This document shows, one piece after another, positions 7,650 through 16,779 of a stretch of DNA of 64,000 nucleotides. Numbering within the stretch: the first letter of the stretch is position 1; each line of letters begins with the position of its first letter. The DNA comes from Oscillatoria princeps RMCB-10 (GTDB lineage: Bacteria; Cyanobacteriota; Cyanobacteriia; Cyanobacteriales; Oscillatoriaceae). The stretch spans positions 434,001 to 498,000 of the forward strand of contig JAHHHT010000001.1 of the NCBI GenBank assembly GCA_019359235.1, read 5' to 3'. The notes under the pieces are model-generated. The model ran no database searches. It saw nothing but the letters and a program-made list of their open reading frames with translations, and was not told the origin of the DNA. The position numbers and the translations under genes are program-made.

Positions 7650-8159
7650 ATGCTGCCAAATAGACTTGTCGCTTATTGCCTCTCGTCTCAAACGCTATTC
7701 CTGCTGGCGCTAATCCTGCCAGGTAGCGCAACCGGCTGCTCCTTCGCCGCGCCGGTGCGGACACAATACCAATCACAAGAAGTTAAAATGAAAGAAAGTC
7801 AATCTTTGGTCACACTAACCGGCACTATTCTTTTCAAAGACCTGGAAGGGCGCATGCCAACCCCCGAAGCTTGGATGGCCGGCGAAAGCAAGTATTACGT
7901 CCTCGACGTAGGAGACGCCCAAATCGAACAGCCAACAGCAGAGGAGGGAGTCATCCTGCGGACTTCCGACCAGATTTCCACAGAAATCTTCCAGCAATAT
8001 ATCGGAAAGCGCGTTATAATTGAGGGTGAATACGTCGCCCCCAAACCTTTCATCCCCCAGAGTCCAATGGTAGCCTATCCGATGGGGCCAGATCGCCAAC
8101 CCCTCCCAACAGGCGGCGGCTTCAAAGTCTACCGGCTCGAAGCAATTGGCGAGAAGTAG
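7650..8159 (+). CDS. Hypothetical lipoprotein or secreted protein
   Basis: 169 residues. A signal segment (TLFLLALILPGSATGC) ends in Cys near residue 30; the -3 position is Ala rather than Leu, so the lipobox is imperfect. The mature part contains YYVLDVGDAQIEQPT and FQQYIGKRVIIEGEYV, a small beta-rich OB-like layout as in many exported one-domain proteins. Function unknown. The frame is open further upstream to 7431, but that stretch is repeat sequence; AGAGC before the ATG is a weak ribosome site. Confidence 0.6.
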   Translation: MLPNRLVAYCLSSQTLFLLALILPGSATGCSFAAPVRTQYQSQEVKMKESQSLVTLTGTILFKDLEGRMPTPEAWMAGESKYYVLDVGDAQIEQPTAEEGVILRTSDQISTEIFQQYIGKRVIIEGEYVAPKPFIPQSPMVAYPMGPDRQPLPTGGGFKVYRLEAIGEK

Positions 8160-8211
8160 GAAGTGGGGTGCGTTGCGCAAAGCGCAACCCACCCTACCGA
8201 GAAAAACCGGC

Positions 8212-8859
8212 TCAACCCGACAGGCGCTTAAATATGACCGAAAAGTTGTTCGCCGGCATCTCAACCGTTTCAGCTAAAGTCAGATTTTGCTGAGCGGCGA
8301 TCTCCACCACCTCCTGCAAATCGCGCACCCCCCATTCCGGATTTTGAGAGCGCAACATTTCGTCAAACGCCGCATTGCTGGGTGCCGTGTGCCTCCCCCC
8401 ATTTTTAAACGCGCCGTACAGGTAAAGAATCCCCCCAGAGGGCAAAATCCGCCCCGCACCCGCCACCAGCCCCAATGTCGCCTCCCAAGGTGAAATATGT
8501 ATCATATTAATAGCAACAATAGCGGTAATGGGCGGTGAATTGCCGCCGGCAATACCCTCCGTTTCTACGCGCCAAACCGGCTCCCGCACATCGATATCGA
8601 TGGGGGGATAAAGATTCTCCGATGGCAAATAGTCCCGCCACGCCGCAATACTTTCCCTAGCTCGCGAATCAGGGTCAGAAGGTAGCCAAAAACGCGGTTT
8701 CAGGCGCGGCGCAAAAAAGACCGCGTGCTCACCCGTTCCGCTCGCTATTTCCAAAACCGTACCCGCAGCCGGCAAAACCCGCTGCAAAACCGCAAGAATT
8801 GGCCCTCGGTTGCGCTCAGTTGCCGGTGCGTATAGCAGCCCATCGTCAGAAGCTGTCAT
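8212..8859 (-). CDS. DUF938-family SAM-dependent methyltransferase
   Basis: 215 residues from ATG 8859. It opens LLYAPATERNRGPILAVLQ, followed by the SAM-binding motif VLEIASGTGEHAVFFA, INMIHISPWEATLGL and the end FSVIFKR. These are the conserved blocks of DUF938, a class I methyltransferase fold with unknown substrate. An earlier in-frame start at 8988 would add 43 residues translated from a repeat and is rejected. It reads toward the lipoprotein gene, with a GTGGGGTGCGTTGCGC hairpin between them. Confidence 0.8.
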   Translation of the reverse strand: MTASDDGLLYAPATERNRGPILAVLQRVLPAAGTVLEIASGTGEHAVFFAPRLKPRFWLPSDPDSRARESIAAWRDYLPSENLYPPIDIDVREPVWRVETEGIAGGNSPPITAIVAINMIHISPWEATLGLVAGAGRILPSGGILYLYGAFKNGGRHTAPSNAAFDEMLRSQNPEWGVRDLQEVVEIAAQQNLTLAETVEMPANNFSVIFKRLSG

Positions 8860-8923
8860 ATCTTTTATTTCACCACCAGGTTGCGTTCCTGCTTTGCGTA
8901 ACTCACCACACATAGACGTAGGA

Positions 8924-8988
8924 CACGTCTCGCCTGTCCAAAACACATAAACGCAGGACAGGCGTCTCGCCTGTCCCAAACGTTCCAC
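8924..8988. repeat. Short direct/inverted repeat, GGACAGGCGTCTCGCCTGTCC type
   Basis: Two related units (ACACGTCTCGCCTGTCC and ACAGGCGTCTCGCCTGTCC) lie between the methyltransferase gene and tRNA-Val. The second is a near-perfect inverted repeat around GGCGTCTCGCC. It is an interspersed hairpin; it may affect the end of the tRNA transcript, which reads into it. Confidence 0.5.
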
Positions 8989-8995
8989 ACACTTA

Positions 8996-9067
8996 TGGGC
9001 AGTACAGGATTTGAACCTGTGGCTCTCTGCTTGTAAGGCAGATACTCTACCGCTGAGTTAACCGCCC
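8996..9067 (-). tRNA. tRNA-Val, anticodon TAC
   Basis: The minus strand folds as a complete cloverleaf of 72 nt. The acceptor stem GGGCGGT pairs with ACTGCCC (one G-U) with discriminator A. The D loop is ctcagcggtagag, the anticodon stem TCTGC/GCAGA encloses CTTACAA (anticodon TAC), and the T loop is GGTTCAAATCC. CCA is not encoded. It decodes GTA and neighbouring valine codons. Confidence 0.95.
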
Positions 9068-9179
9068 GGTTTGACTCACAGAAATATAATATAACAGACT
9101 GCACGAAAAAAAGCAAGCACCCCCCAGCTAATTTTTTTCCCAACAATTCCGCCCCAAGTCCAACCCCCCAAAATCCTTA

Positions 9180-9794
9180 ATGCCCTCTGGTCGCACCCAT
9201 GACCGCATTACCCTGTGGAGCTTGCCGGCAGTGGCCGGTTTGAGCTTCAGCCTCACCCGTAATGGCAACCTCACCTTATTAGTTGCCACCGGCTTCTTGT
9301 TTGGCGGGCTGATGTTTGGCCCAGACCTCGATATCCACTCCCGGCAATTCCAGCGCTGGGGGTGGCTGCGCTGGATCTGGCTGCCTTACCAGCAGAACCT
9401 GCGCCACCGCTCGTTTCTCTCCCACGGGCCAGTCCTCGGGACAGCCCTGCGAGTATTCTACCTCGCTTCCTGGATCGCCGCCCTGTGGATTTTTGTCGCC
9501 GCCGCCGGCAAACTGTTCTGGGGCTGGCACTGGAATTGGCACTCAGCCGGCGCTGCCGTTGCCCTGTCTTTCCAGCAGCACTGTGCCGAGTGGATCGCCC
9601 TGTTTGCCGGTTTGGAGCTCGGCGCGATGAGCCACTACCTCAGCGACTGGGCCGGCTCAGCCTACAAGCGCTTCAAAAAACAGCGACACTCCCTCACCCC
9701 AGCAGCCAAACCCAGCAACCGCCCGCCTTCTCCCACTCGTCGCCAGAACCGCCGGTCTAAATCCGTGCCGGTGAAACCCCGCCACAAAAATTAG
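9180..9794 (+). CDS. DUF2227 putative metal-binding membrane protein
   Basis: 204 residues. His- and Asp-rich blocks are spread as in DUF2227: MPSGRTHDRITL, FGPDLDIHSRQF, LRHRSFLSHGP and LGAMSHYLSDW, which could make one metal site. Two to four hydrophobic segments lie between (LTLLVATGFLFGGLMF; WIAALWIFVAAAGKLF). The last 40 residues are basic and low complexity. The family is predicted to be a membrane-embedded metal hydrolase-like protein; activity is unknown. No ribosome site is evident before the ATG. Confidence 0.75.
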   Translation: MPSGRTHDRITLWSLPAVAGLSFSLTRNGNLTLLVATGFLFGGLMFGPDLDIHSRQFQRWGWLRWIWLPYQQNLRHRSFLSHGPVLGTALRVFYLASWIAALWIFVAAAGKLFWGWHWNWHSAGAAVALSFQQHCAEWIALFAGLELGAMSHYLSDWAGSAYKRFKKQRHSLTPAAKPSNRPPSPTRRQNRRSKSVPVKPRHKN

Positions 9795-10074
9795 GCTGTT
9801 CGGCATTTAATTTGCCCTATCCATCTCTCCCCACTCGCTCCGGGGCGGGCACGGGGACCCGCCCCTACTAACAAAGGAACGCCCCTCTGGAGGCTCTGCC
9901 TCCTTTATCCAACAAACAGATTAAAAGCCTAACAGCTTACCTTCATCGAAACCCCCACTTCTTACTCCCCCTCCCCGCGAGCGGGGAGGGGGTTGGGGGG
10001 TGGGGTTCAAGATTGGCACCGGCCCAAAATCGCGTTAAGAATTATTAAAAGCAGTCCCATCTCAAAATTCCCCC

Positions 10075-10926
10075 ATGTCCAGCCCTCACACCACCGTTCC
10101 CGGAACTCTCTCACCCGCCCTAGCCGCCCTGCAGCGCCTGATTGAAGTAGTCGCCAAATTGCGCTCCCCCGACGGCGGCTGTCCTTGGGACTTAGCCCAG
10201 ACACCCGAAACCCTAATTCCCTACATAATTGAAGAAGCTTATGAAGTAGTCGATGCCATTCGCAGCACCGATAAAGATGCGATCGCAGAAGAACTCGGCG
10301 ACTTGCTGCTGCAAGTCGTGCTGCAAGCGCAGATTGCCGGTGAGAGCAATCAATTTACCCTCGCAGAAATCGCCACCGGCATCGCAGAAAAACTCATTCG
10401 CCGGCACCCCCACGTCTTTGGCGATGTCGAAGTCAGTAGCGTTGCGGAAGTCCGCCACAACTGGGAGCAAATCAAAGCCGCAGAGAAAGGAGAAACAGGC
10501 GAAGAATCCCAACTCCTCAGTCGCAAACTCAGCCGGTACGCCCGCACCCTCCCGCCCCTGACAGCCGGAATGAAAATCTCCGAAAAAGCCGCAGCCGCCG
10601 GTTTCGAGTGGGATGACGCTGCCGGCGTGTGGGCGAAATTTGAAGAAGAACTGGCAGAATTCAAACACGCCCTCGAACACGAAGATAAAGCGCAGCAGCA
10701 AGCCGAATTAGGAGATATCCTGTTTGTGTTAATTAATCTCGCCCGGTGGTATAATTTAGATCCGTCAGCCGCCTTACAGGAAACCAACCACAAATTTATC
10801 CACCGGCTCTCAAAAGTCGAAGCCTTTGCCGACCGCCCCCTCACCGATTATACCCTAGAAGAGCTAGACGCCCTTTGGGAGCGAGCCAAAGCCCAGCTAG
10901 CGAAGCAAAAGCAGCAATCCCAATAA
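10075..10926 (+). CDS. mazG: Nucleoside triphosphate pyrophosphohydrolase MazG
   Basis: 283 residues with two MazG repeats. The first has GGCPWDLAQTPETLIPYIIEE followed by EAYEVVDAI and EELGDLLLQVV, the EExxE...ExxD magnesium-binding set. The second (FEWDDAAGVWAKFEEELAEF, then ELGDILFVLINLARW) repeats it. MazG hydrolyses (d)NTPs to the monophosphates, cleaning nucleotide pools and moderating stress signalling. Length and order match the full-size enzyme. The ATG has no good Shine-Dalgarno, so translation could start slightly elsewhere. Confidence 0.93.
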   Translation: MSSPHTTVPGTLSPALAALQRLIEVVAKLRSPDGGCPWDLAQTPETLIPYIIEEAYEVVDAIRSTDKDAIAEELGDLLLQVVLQAQIAGESNQFTLAEIATGIAEKLIRRHPHVFGDVEVSSVAEVRHNWEQIKAAEKGETGEESQLLSRKLSRYARTLPPLTAGMKISEKAAAAGFEWDDAAGVWAKFEEELAEFKHALEHEDKAQQQAELGDILFVLINLARWYNLDPSAALQETNHKFIHRLSKVEAFADRPLTDYTLEELDALWERAKAQLAKQKQQSQ

Positions 10927-10946
10927 CCCCCTTTCTCGCACCCCAA

Positions 10947-10983
10947 GTAGGGTGCGTTCCTTCCGGAACGCACCCCACCTACC
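10947..10983. repeat. GGGTGCGTTCC hairpin repeat
   Basis: GGGTGCGTTCC, a short centre, then GGAACGCACCC: an 11-bp stem just after the mazG stop. It belongs to the dispersed family also seen at 8165, 20577-20641 and within the insertion at 6824. It may act as a transcription end for mazG, but lacks a T run. Confidence 0.6.
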
Positions 10984-11019
10984 CCTCAATCGTTCCCCAA
11001 GAATAGCGCAGGTATTTAG

Positions 11020-11805
11020 GTGAAAACAGATTCAATTTTCTATCGCCTATTTCAGGTTTTGCCAAGCACGTTTTTTGAACTGATTGGTCGAGACGCCGCC
11101 GAGGCGAGCGCTTATCAGTTCACCTCCGTAGAAATCAAACAACTCGCCTTCCGCCTGGATGGGCTGTTCCGCCCGACTGCCGGTGCGCCCGGACAGCCCA
11201 TCTACTTCGCCGAAGTGCAATTTTACCGCGACGATGAGTTTTACTTCCGCTTCTTTGGAGAAATCTTCCTCTATCTCTCTCAATACAAACCCAAAACCCA
11301 ACCTTGGCACGCCGCAGTCATCTATCCCGCGCGGCGCTTTGAAGTGGAACAAACCCTGCAATATGGGGAACTCCTCGCCAGTCAGCGGGTAACGCGCGTG
11401 TATTTGGATGAGTTAGGGGAAGCAGCAGAGCGTTCCCTCGGGTTGGGGATGCTGAAGTTGGTTGTGGAATCCCAGGAGAGTGCTGGGGAAAAGGCGCGGC
11501 GGTTGATTTCCCAGGCGAGACAGCAGCTGGCAGATGCGCCTGTCCAGCAGGATGTCTTACAATTAATAGAGACGATAATGGTCTATAAGCTGCCGCAATT
11601 AAGTCGTCAGGAGATTGAGGATATGTTGGGATTAGGTGATTTAAGACGAACCAGGGTTTATCAGGAAGCCAAACAGGACGGTCGCCAGGAACTCACGTTG
11701 GAAGCAATCCCGCGAATGGTTGACATGGGGTTAAGCTTACAGCAGATCGCTCAGGCGCTAAACTTGCCGGTGGAAGAAGTCAGGAAAATCGCAGAGGAAT
11801 CCTAA
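11020..11805 (+). CDS. Rpn-family nuclease / putative transposase (DUF2887)
   Basis: 261 residues from GTG 11020. It opens TDSIFYRLFQVLPSTFFEL, then has the PD-(D/E)XK core as AFRLDGLFRP and PIYFAEVQFYRDDEFYFRFF (Asp and Glu-x-Gln ligands). It ends in a helical segment with a short HTH-like tail (LSLQQIAQALNLPVEEVRKI). Related Rpn proteins promote RecA-independent recombination; in cyanobacteria they are multicopy and their job is unclear. Stand-alone gene. Confidence 0.82.
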   Translation: MKTDSIFYRLFQVLPSTFFELIGRDAAEASAYQFTSVEIKQLAFRLDGLFRPTAGAPGQPIYFAEVQFYRDDEFYFRFFGEIFLYLSQYKPKTQPWHAAVIYPARRFEVEQTLQYGELLASQRVTRVYLDELGEAAERSLGLGMLKLVVESQESAGEKARRLISQARQQLADAPVQQDVLQLIETIMVYKLPQLSRQEIEDMLGLGDLRRTRVYQEAKQDGRQELTLEAIPRMVDMGLSLQQIAQALNLPVEEVRKIAEES

Positions 11806-12386
11806 AAAGCCGGTCGCCCTCTGGGATAAACTGGACAGCCCCGCTGGATGCGACCGGCGGGCTGTCCACTCTCCAGTCCTAAGAAACCGGCTTTCTCCCC
11901 TAGTTGCCGGTATAGCGCGTCTAAATCCTTATCTCTCGTTCCCAGGCTCCGCCTGGGAACGCGGTTCTGGAGGCTCTGACTTGAAAAGGTTTGTAGTAGG
12001 GCTTTAGCCCTACCGGCGGGCCTCGTAAGAGCGCATATAGCGGTTTTCATCTGAGTGAGGTACTGAGAAACCCGGTTTCTTAAAGAAACCGGGTTTCTGG
12101 CACGTACTTCATCCAACTGAAAACCGCTATAATTTTCATTGGTGACCATGTGCGCAGCTCCGAAGCGACTGCCTCCTTTATGTAATAAGCAGATTAAAAC
12201 CCTAACAGCTTATGGCTTGACCGGCGCTCTAGAACACCGGTAAAATATGGGTGTTCGGGATTAAGAAACCGGCAACATTTGCCCTGTTTCCAGGATAGCC
12301 TTGTGGGGCTAAAGCCCAACTACAAACCGTGGGACTAAAGCCCAACTACAAACTGTAGGGCTAAAGCCCAACTACAAACACCGGCA
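11806..12386. repeat. Repeat-filled intergenic region
   Basis: No convincing gene. It holds GTAGTAGGGCTTTAGCCCTACC near 11995, a paired AGAAACCCGGTTTCTT palindrome at 12068-12100, and three inverted GGGCTAAAGCCCAACTAC units at 12303-12378. The sequence TATAGCGGTTTTCATC near 12035 is inverted again as GAAAACCGCTATA near 12120, bracketing the palindrome. The 115-codon minus-strand frame here is translated repeat. Confidence 0.7.
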
Positions 12387-14768
12387 TCACACCAGCGCCG
12401 GCAAGACAAAACCCAAAATTATCGCCCCAACACCCATCACAAGCTTCCAAAAGCGAGGGTAGCTGTTAACCGTTTTACCTTCTACCGTTTTCATCCGAAA
12501 CAAATCGAACCACGGGCCAACTCCGCGCCGAAACCAGCCGGTCACAGTCACTTGCGACCCAATCAAACTGCTCGCTATACCCGTACCGAAAAGCAAATTC
12601 CCCAGCGGGCCAAACCGAGAAGCGTAGCGCAGGAAAATCATCCCATTCTTATCCTGCAATTTCAAATCAGAACCCGCTATATACCCAGCATCTCCGCGAC
12701 CGATTAACTCGCCCTCCAGCTGCACAAACCGGCCCCGCAAAGGACTCGCATAAGGGTCAGACATCAGCGCCAGCACGTCAGACTTAGCAGCTTTTGCCGG
12801 TTGGGGAAACATCGCGCAATTTTTCACCAAAATTCCTATGCCAATGCCGGTCATCCACAGCCAGAAAAACGCTTTCCAGACTGCAGGGTTACCGGACGCA
12901 ACCCACAGGCTCATGCCAATCGCAAAGCCAAGCAGACCCCCAAGAAAATCAGCTTGGTAGCAGAGCAAATCGGCGAAAAAGCTGCCGTAAAGCCTGTTCT
13001 TGCTCAACTTTTTGCCCTCTCGCACCACCAGAGCCATATCAAATTCCACCGGCAGCCCCAATTGCTCCGCATAAGTGCTCAGCGCCCGAATCCGCTTGCC
13101 GGTCAGCGGGTGAGTGGAACTCAGCTCCATCCACCAGCCCCAAGGGTTAAACATATCCCACAAGAAAACCCGCCCGATTTGTTGCGGTTGAGCAGCCATG
13201 CGGTAAGCCGTGCCGGTGGAAGTTGCCGCCTTCGGATCGTAAATGCCCAAAGCGCGGGTGCCTTCCACCAGCTGGCTGGGCTGCTGCGCTCGCTCCCCCT
13301 CTTCCAGAATGCCATAAGCAATCTTCACCAAAGCTCGCGACAGCCCGTTCGGGTTGCCGGTGACTTGCGCCGCAAAGTGGTCGGCAAAATATTCCCGCGT
13401 CCGCGACAGGTACAGCACCAAGTACGTTCCCACCAAGTGGAACACATAAGCCATCGTAGCGGCACTCTTAGCTGCATCTTTGACTTTCTTGTTGTCGATG
13501 TGCTGGCTCAGACGCCGCGCGTAATTGTAAATCAGATAGGTGATCTGCAGCAGAGTCGCCGCCAGCGTCATAATCGCAAAGTCCCAGTGGACAATGTGGC
13601 CCAGTTCGTGGGCGTAAACGGTGGCAATTTCATCGTCGGAGAGGTAGGTGAACAGCCCCTCGCTGACGACGAGGCGAGCGCTATTCGGCAGAGCGCCATA
13701 GGTAAAAGCAGTGGGGTTTTGGTCGTCAATAATCCCCAGACGCGGCTGTATGAGGTTTTTGGTTTGGCAAACCTGGCGAATGATTCTTGCTGACTCAGGA
13801 CTTTTGCCCTCAACTTCTGCAAGGCTCACCCAGCGGGTGCCGTAGAGCCAGCGTTGGGTTAAGTCCATCAGCAGGGGAGACAGGAAAAAGGTGACGGTAT
13901 TGAAAACGAGAGTGACGGCGATCGAGATGCCCAAGCCGGTCGAGGGACTGTCGCTGCTGACGATAAACTTCAGATTCAGGCACAAAACCAGCACCATGCC
14001 GAAAAGCAGCCCGATGGTGACAGTAGAAGCCAAACCCAGATTGCCCGCCACACCGGCAATCGCCAGTTTCACGCCCCCTTTAGCCGCTCGCCCCGCCTTG
14101 GGAAACCGGCTTTGCCGCTCCTCTGGCGGCGGGGATGCCGGCTCAGCCGGCTCAGCCTTAGCCGCTTTTGGCTTGCTCAAAGACGGAAGAGTTTGCTGCG
14201 CCCAGCTTTTAACCAGGGCGTTCTCGCTGTTGAGCAGTTGCGCGCACAACTGGCGGGCTGACTCAACTTGGCCGGTGCCTTTATAAGCTTTCACCAGCCA
14301 CATCAGCGCCTGAGAGTGCTCTTGGGATTCGGTATCCCCGCTCCCTTGCAAAAATTGTTCCAGTAATGGAACCGCCTGTGAGTAATCTCGCTGTTTGAGT
14401 GCGCCCTTGGCGGCTTGGAACAGTTCGGCGGGTTCCCTCGGAGTTGGTTCCGGAGTTGGTTCCGGTTCGGCGGCGGGTAAGGGCTGAGTTTCCCGAGCCG
14501 CCAACAGCACCGGCAGGACTTTCTGCGCCCAGCTGACTGTCTGCGGGAGATCGTAGGTGGCCATCTGCTGGCAAAGCGCAATCGCCAGCTCTATCTGCCC
14601 ACTGCCTTGATACGCCTTCACCAGCCACATCTGCGCCTGGATGCAGTCAAACGAGCCGGTGCCGGCACAACTCTGACAAAAAGCTTCCAGCAATTGAACC
14701 GCCTCTGGGTAGCGTCTCTGTTGGGCTGCTTCTACTCCCGCTTGAAAGGCTCCTGAATTGGGTGACAT
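12387..14768 (-). CDS. TPR-containing M48-family zinc metalloprotease
   Basis: 793 residues from ATG 14768. The first 240 carry two TPR-like units (FQAGVEAAQQRRYPEAVQLL; AAKGALKQRDYSQAVPLLEQF). Then come paired membrane spans near 270-330, and an HtpX-like M48 core with zinc motif HELGHIVHWD (around residue 387) and downstream EYFADHFAAQ, which supplies the third ligand. Further spans and a soluble beta domain follow. M48 proteases of this type degrade misfolded membrane proteins. The TPR front and long tail make it much larger than HtpX (about 290). The longer frame to 14879 is rejected because it has no ribosome site and an AT-rich lead. Confidence 0.88.
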   Translation of the reverse strand: MSPNSGAFQAGVEAAQQRRYPEAVQLLEAFCQSCAGTGSFDCIQAQMWLVKAYQGSGQIELAIALCQQMATYDLPQTVSWAQKVLPVLLAARETQPLPAAEPEPTPEPTPREPAELFQAAKGALKQRDYSQAVPLLEQFLQGSGDTESQEHSQALMWLVKAYKGTGQVESARQLCAQLLNSENALVKSWAQQTLPSLSKPKAAKAEPAEPASPPPEERQSRFPKAGRAAKGGVKLAIAGVAGNLGLASTVTIGLLFGMVLVLCLNLKFIVSSDSPSTGLGISIAVTLVFNTVTFFLSPLLMDLTQRWLYGTRWVSLAEVEGKSPESARIIRQVCQTKNLIQPRLGIIDDQNPTAFTYGALPNSARLVVSEGLFTYLSDDEIATVYAHELGHIVHWDFAIMTLAATLLQITYLIYNYARRLSQHIDNKKVKDAAKSAATMAYVFHLVGTYLVLYLSRTREYFADHFAAQVTGNPNGLSRALVKIAYGILEEGERAQQPSQLVEGTRALGIYDPKAATSTGTAYRMAAQPQQIGRVFLWDMFNPWGWWMELSSTHPLTGKRIRALSTYAEQLGLPVEFDMALVVREGKKLSKNRLYGSFFADLLCYQADFLGGLLGFAIGMSLWVASGNPAVWKAFFWLWMTGIGIGILVKNCAMFPQPAKAAKSDVLALMSDPYASPLRGRFVQLEGELIGRGDAGYIAGSDLKLQDKNGMIFLRYASRFGPLGNLLFGTGIASSLIGSQVTVTGWFRRGVGPWFDLFRMKTVEGKTVNSYPRFWKLVMGVGAIILGFVLPALV

Positions 14769-15125
14769 ACAAGTTTTGTTGCAAAAGAAGTAGAGAGTCT
14801 GAGAGTATGAATCAAGAAATCTTAATTTTTTGTCACAAAAGTTGGATATTTTATCCATCTTTATGGAGAAGATACCCAAAGATTATATATTTTTTAACCT
14901 GAGAATGCGAAAAATGTGGGAATCTCGCAGACTGTCAGGCTGCTGAATAGCAGACGAATCCTCAAGTGCGGGGAATGAAAAATTTCTCCGCTCTATCCCC
15001 CCAACCCCCCAACCTCTCAACCCCCCATTTCCCCAGCCCCCCATCTCCTGTCCCCCCTGAGGAAGGGGGGCTGTTTCATTCTTTGTAGGGGCAATCCCCC
15101 CGCGATTGCCCCGATCCCGAAAAGT
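14769..15125. other. Intergenic region, no gene seen
   Basis: An AT-rich stretch upstream of the M48 gene (14770-14930), likely holding its promoter, then C-rich repeats (CCCCCAACCCCCCAACC) and a GGGGCAATCCCCCCGCGATTGCCCC inverted repeat near 15090-15115 that could end the bisphosphate nucleotidase transcript. No coding frame is credible. Confidence 0.5.
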
Positions 15126-16100
15126 TCAAGACTCCCGCAGCGCCGCCAGCACCCTGTCGTGAATCGCGCCATTGGTGGCGATCGCCCCCCGGTTGTCGGC
15201 CATCTTGCTGCCGGCGGAGAAATTCAGGGGCTTGCCGTACATGTCCGTCACCCGCCCGCCGGCTTCCTCCACCACAATCGCCCCCGCCGCGTGATCCCAA
15301 ATATTCTCCCGGTAGTCCGGCTTCTCGGGCCACGGCAGGCGCAAGTAAAGAGCCCCCATCCCGCACGCCACAGCTCCGTATTTAGCTTGAGAGTCCATGC
15401 GGAGAGGCGGCGCGGTAATGCCGGCAGCCAAGGCCACCGCCTCCTGTCGAGACGGGTCGCCGTGAGAGGCTTCCACACTCTGCAAAAAGCGCAGATTGCC
15501 GGCATCCGCGCCAGAAACCTGAATCCGGCGCGGCTCCCCACCGGCAAGCGGCACCGCAAACGCCCCCTCCCCCCGCACCGCCACAAACAGCACGCCGGTT
15601 TCACCACCGGCAGTCAGCGCCGGACAGCCGAGCACCCCCACCCTCACCGAACCTGCTTCCACCAGCGCCAGCGCCACCGCATACTGGTCCTGACGCAAAA
15701 ACCCTTTCGTACCGTCGATCGGGTCTAGCGTCCAGAAGCGCCGCCCCACCTGGCCATTCCCCCGATCTATCCAGCTCACCACTTTCTCCGGCGTCGCATC
15801 GGGAAGTAAGTCTTTAACATAATTTGTGATTTTTGTCAAGGTGTCTGCCGCTGCCGGCTGGCGCAGCTCAGCGGTGTCCTCCTCCGCCACCACTGGATCG
15901 TCCGGAAACGCCTCCCCTAGGGCTTGGCAAATTACCGCCTGGGAGCCATAATCGGCCACCGTGACGGGGCTTTTGTCCTTCTTTTCGATGGCAACCGGTA
16001 TGTCGCGGCGGACTCGCTCGCACAGTTTGGCTGCAGCCAAAACTGCCGAGATGGCGACTTGTTTTTCTCGCTCGTAAGACATAGGGAGTTTTGAATTCAT
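15126..16100 (-). CDS. 3'(2'),5'-bisphosphate nucleotidase, inositol-phosphatase family
   Basis: 324 residues. The FIG/IMPase metal site is complete: VVAEEDT (Glu74/Glu75) and WTLDPIDGTKGF (Asp126, Asp129), with the third Asp in ENIWDHAAGAIVVEEAGG. The longer insert between the motifs and the DGTKGF form fit the Hal2-type 3'-phosphoadenosine 5'-phosphate phosphatase, which recycles PAP from sulfate assimilation. ATG 16100 is preceded by GGAGG at 6 nt; the frame extends to 16211 but that part is palindromic repeat. Inositol monophosphatase is the alternative reading. Confidence 0.85.
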   Translation of the reverse strand: MNSKLPMSYEREKQVAISAVLAAAKLCERVRRDIPVAIEKKDKSPVTVADYGSQAVICQALGEAFPDDPVVAEEDTAELRQPAAADTLTKITNYVKDLLPDATPEKVVSWIDRGNGQVGRRFWTLDPIDGTKGFLRQDQYAVALALVEAGSVRVGVLGCPALTAGGETGVLFVAVRGEGAFAVPLAGGEPRRIQVSGADAGNLRFLQSVEASHGDPSRQEAVALAAGITAPPLRMDSQAKYGAVACGMGALYLRLPWPEKPDYRENIWDHAAGAIVVEEAGGRVTDMYGKPLNFSAGSKMADNRGAIATNGAIHDRVLAALRES

Positions 16101-16128
16101 TACCTCCAGTTTTTCATAAAGAAACCAC

Positions 16129-16163
16129 AAAGAAACCCGGTTCCTTGAAGAAACCGGGTTTCT
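16129..16163. repeat. Paired palindromic repeat, AGAAACCCGGTTTCT type
   Basis: AAAGAAACCCGGTTCCTT followed by GAAGAAACCGGGTTTCT, directly upstream of the bisphosphate nucleotidase ribosome site. One unit carries a point change. Confidence 0.8.
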
Positions 16164-16308
16164 CAACCGGGGCGGGTTTATAAATACTTTCACAGAACCC
16201 ACAGATATCAAAAGTAAACCCGCCCCTACTACTTACCTGCAGTTTGATGGTGACGGCCTTAATTTTGATCTGTTGCGGGACAAACCGCACTCGCCCTTGT
16301 TGCGCCCA

Positions 16309-16779
16309 CTACCGGCGGTCTGACTGGTTCCAGCCGAGAATTCTCGCCACCTGGCTAGCGAGGGCGATCGGATCGAAGGGCTTGGGCATCACCGCTGTAG
16401 CTCCCAACTCCGAGAAGCCGCGCCGGTTAGATGCCTGTATGTGGGCGGTTAAGAAAATCACGGGGATGTGTTCTGTTGTGGGATTGGCTTGCAGCCGGCT
16501 CAAGGTGGCCACTCCGTCCAGCTCGGGCATCATCAGGTCTAGAATGATAGCGTCTGGCTGTTCGGCTGCGGCTAGTGCCAGTCCCTGTCTGCCGGAATCT
16601 GCCGTGCTGACTTCCCACCCTCCCATCATTTCCAGACACAGCTTGGTCACTTCCCGGATGTCCTCCTCATCATCAATCACCAGGATGCGCTTCGGTGCTG
16701 TCGAAACTGAGCGAGAATCCATCGACGTAATTTGTTGGCAATAAGAGTTCGCTAATTTATTCTCAGAAAGGGCTATCAT
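16309..16779 (-). CDS. Single-domain response regulator
   Basis: 156 residues, a receiver domain only: VIDDEED acidic pocket, phospho-acceptor Asp81 in IILDLMMPELDG, Thr in VIFLTAH, and Lys in MPKPFDP. A 28-residue N-terminal tail precedes it. There is no output domain, so it would act through protein contacts, as CheY-like regulators do. AGGAGG lies upstream of the ATG at 16779 (11 nt), and a second ATG at 16722 lacks a site. No kinase gene adjoins; the nearest is the hybrid kinase 8 kb away. Confidence 0.88.
   Translation of the reverse strand: MIALSENKLANSYCQQITSMDSRSVSTAPKRILVIDDEEDIREVTKLCLEMMGGWEVSTADSGRQGLALAAAEQPDAIILDLMMPELDGVATLSRLQANPTTEHIPVIFLTAHIQASNRRGFSELGATAVMPKPFDPIALASQVARILGWNQSDRR

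Noticed and set aside
11802-12149. 115-codon minus-strand frame
   Set aside because: It is a translation of three dispersed repeats and has no ribosome site.
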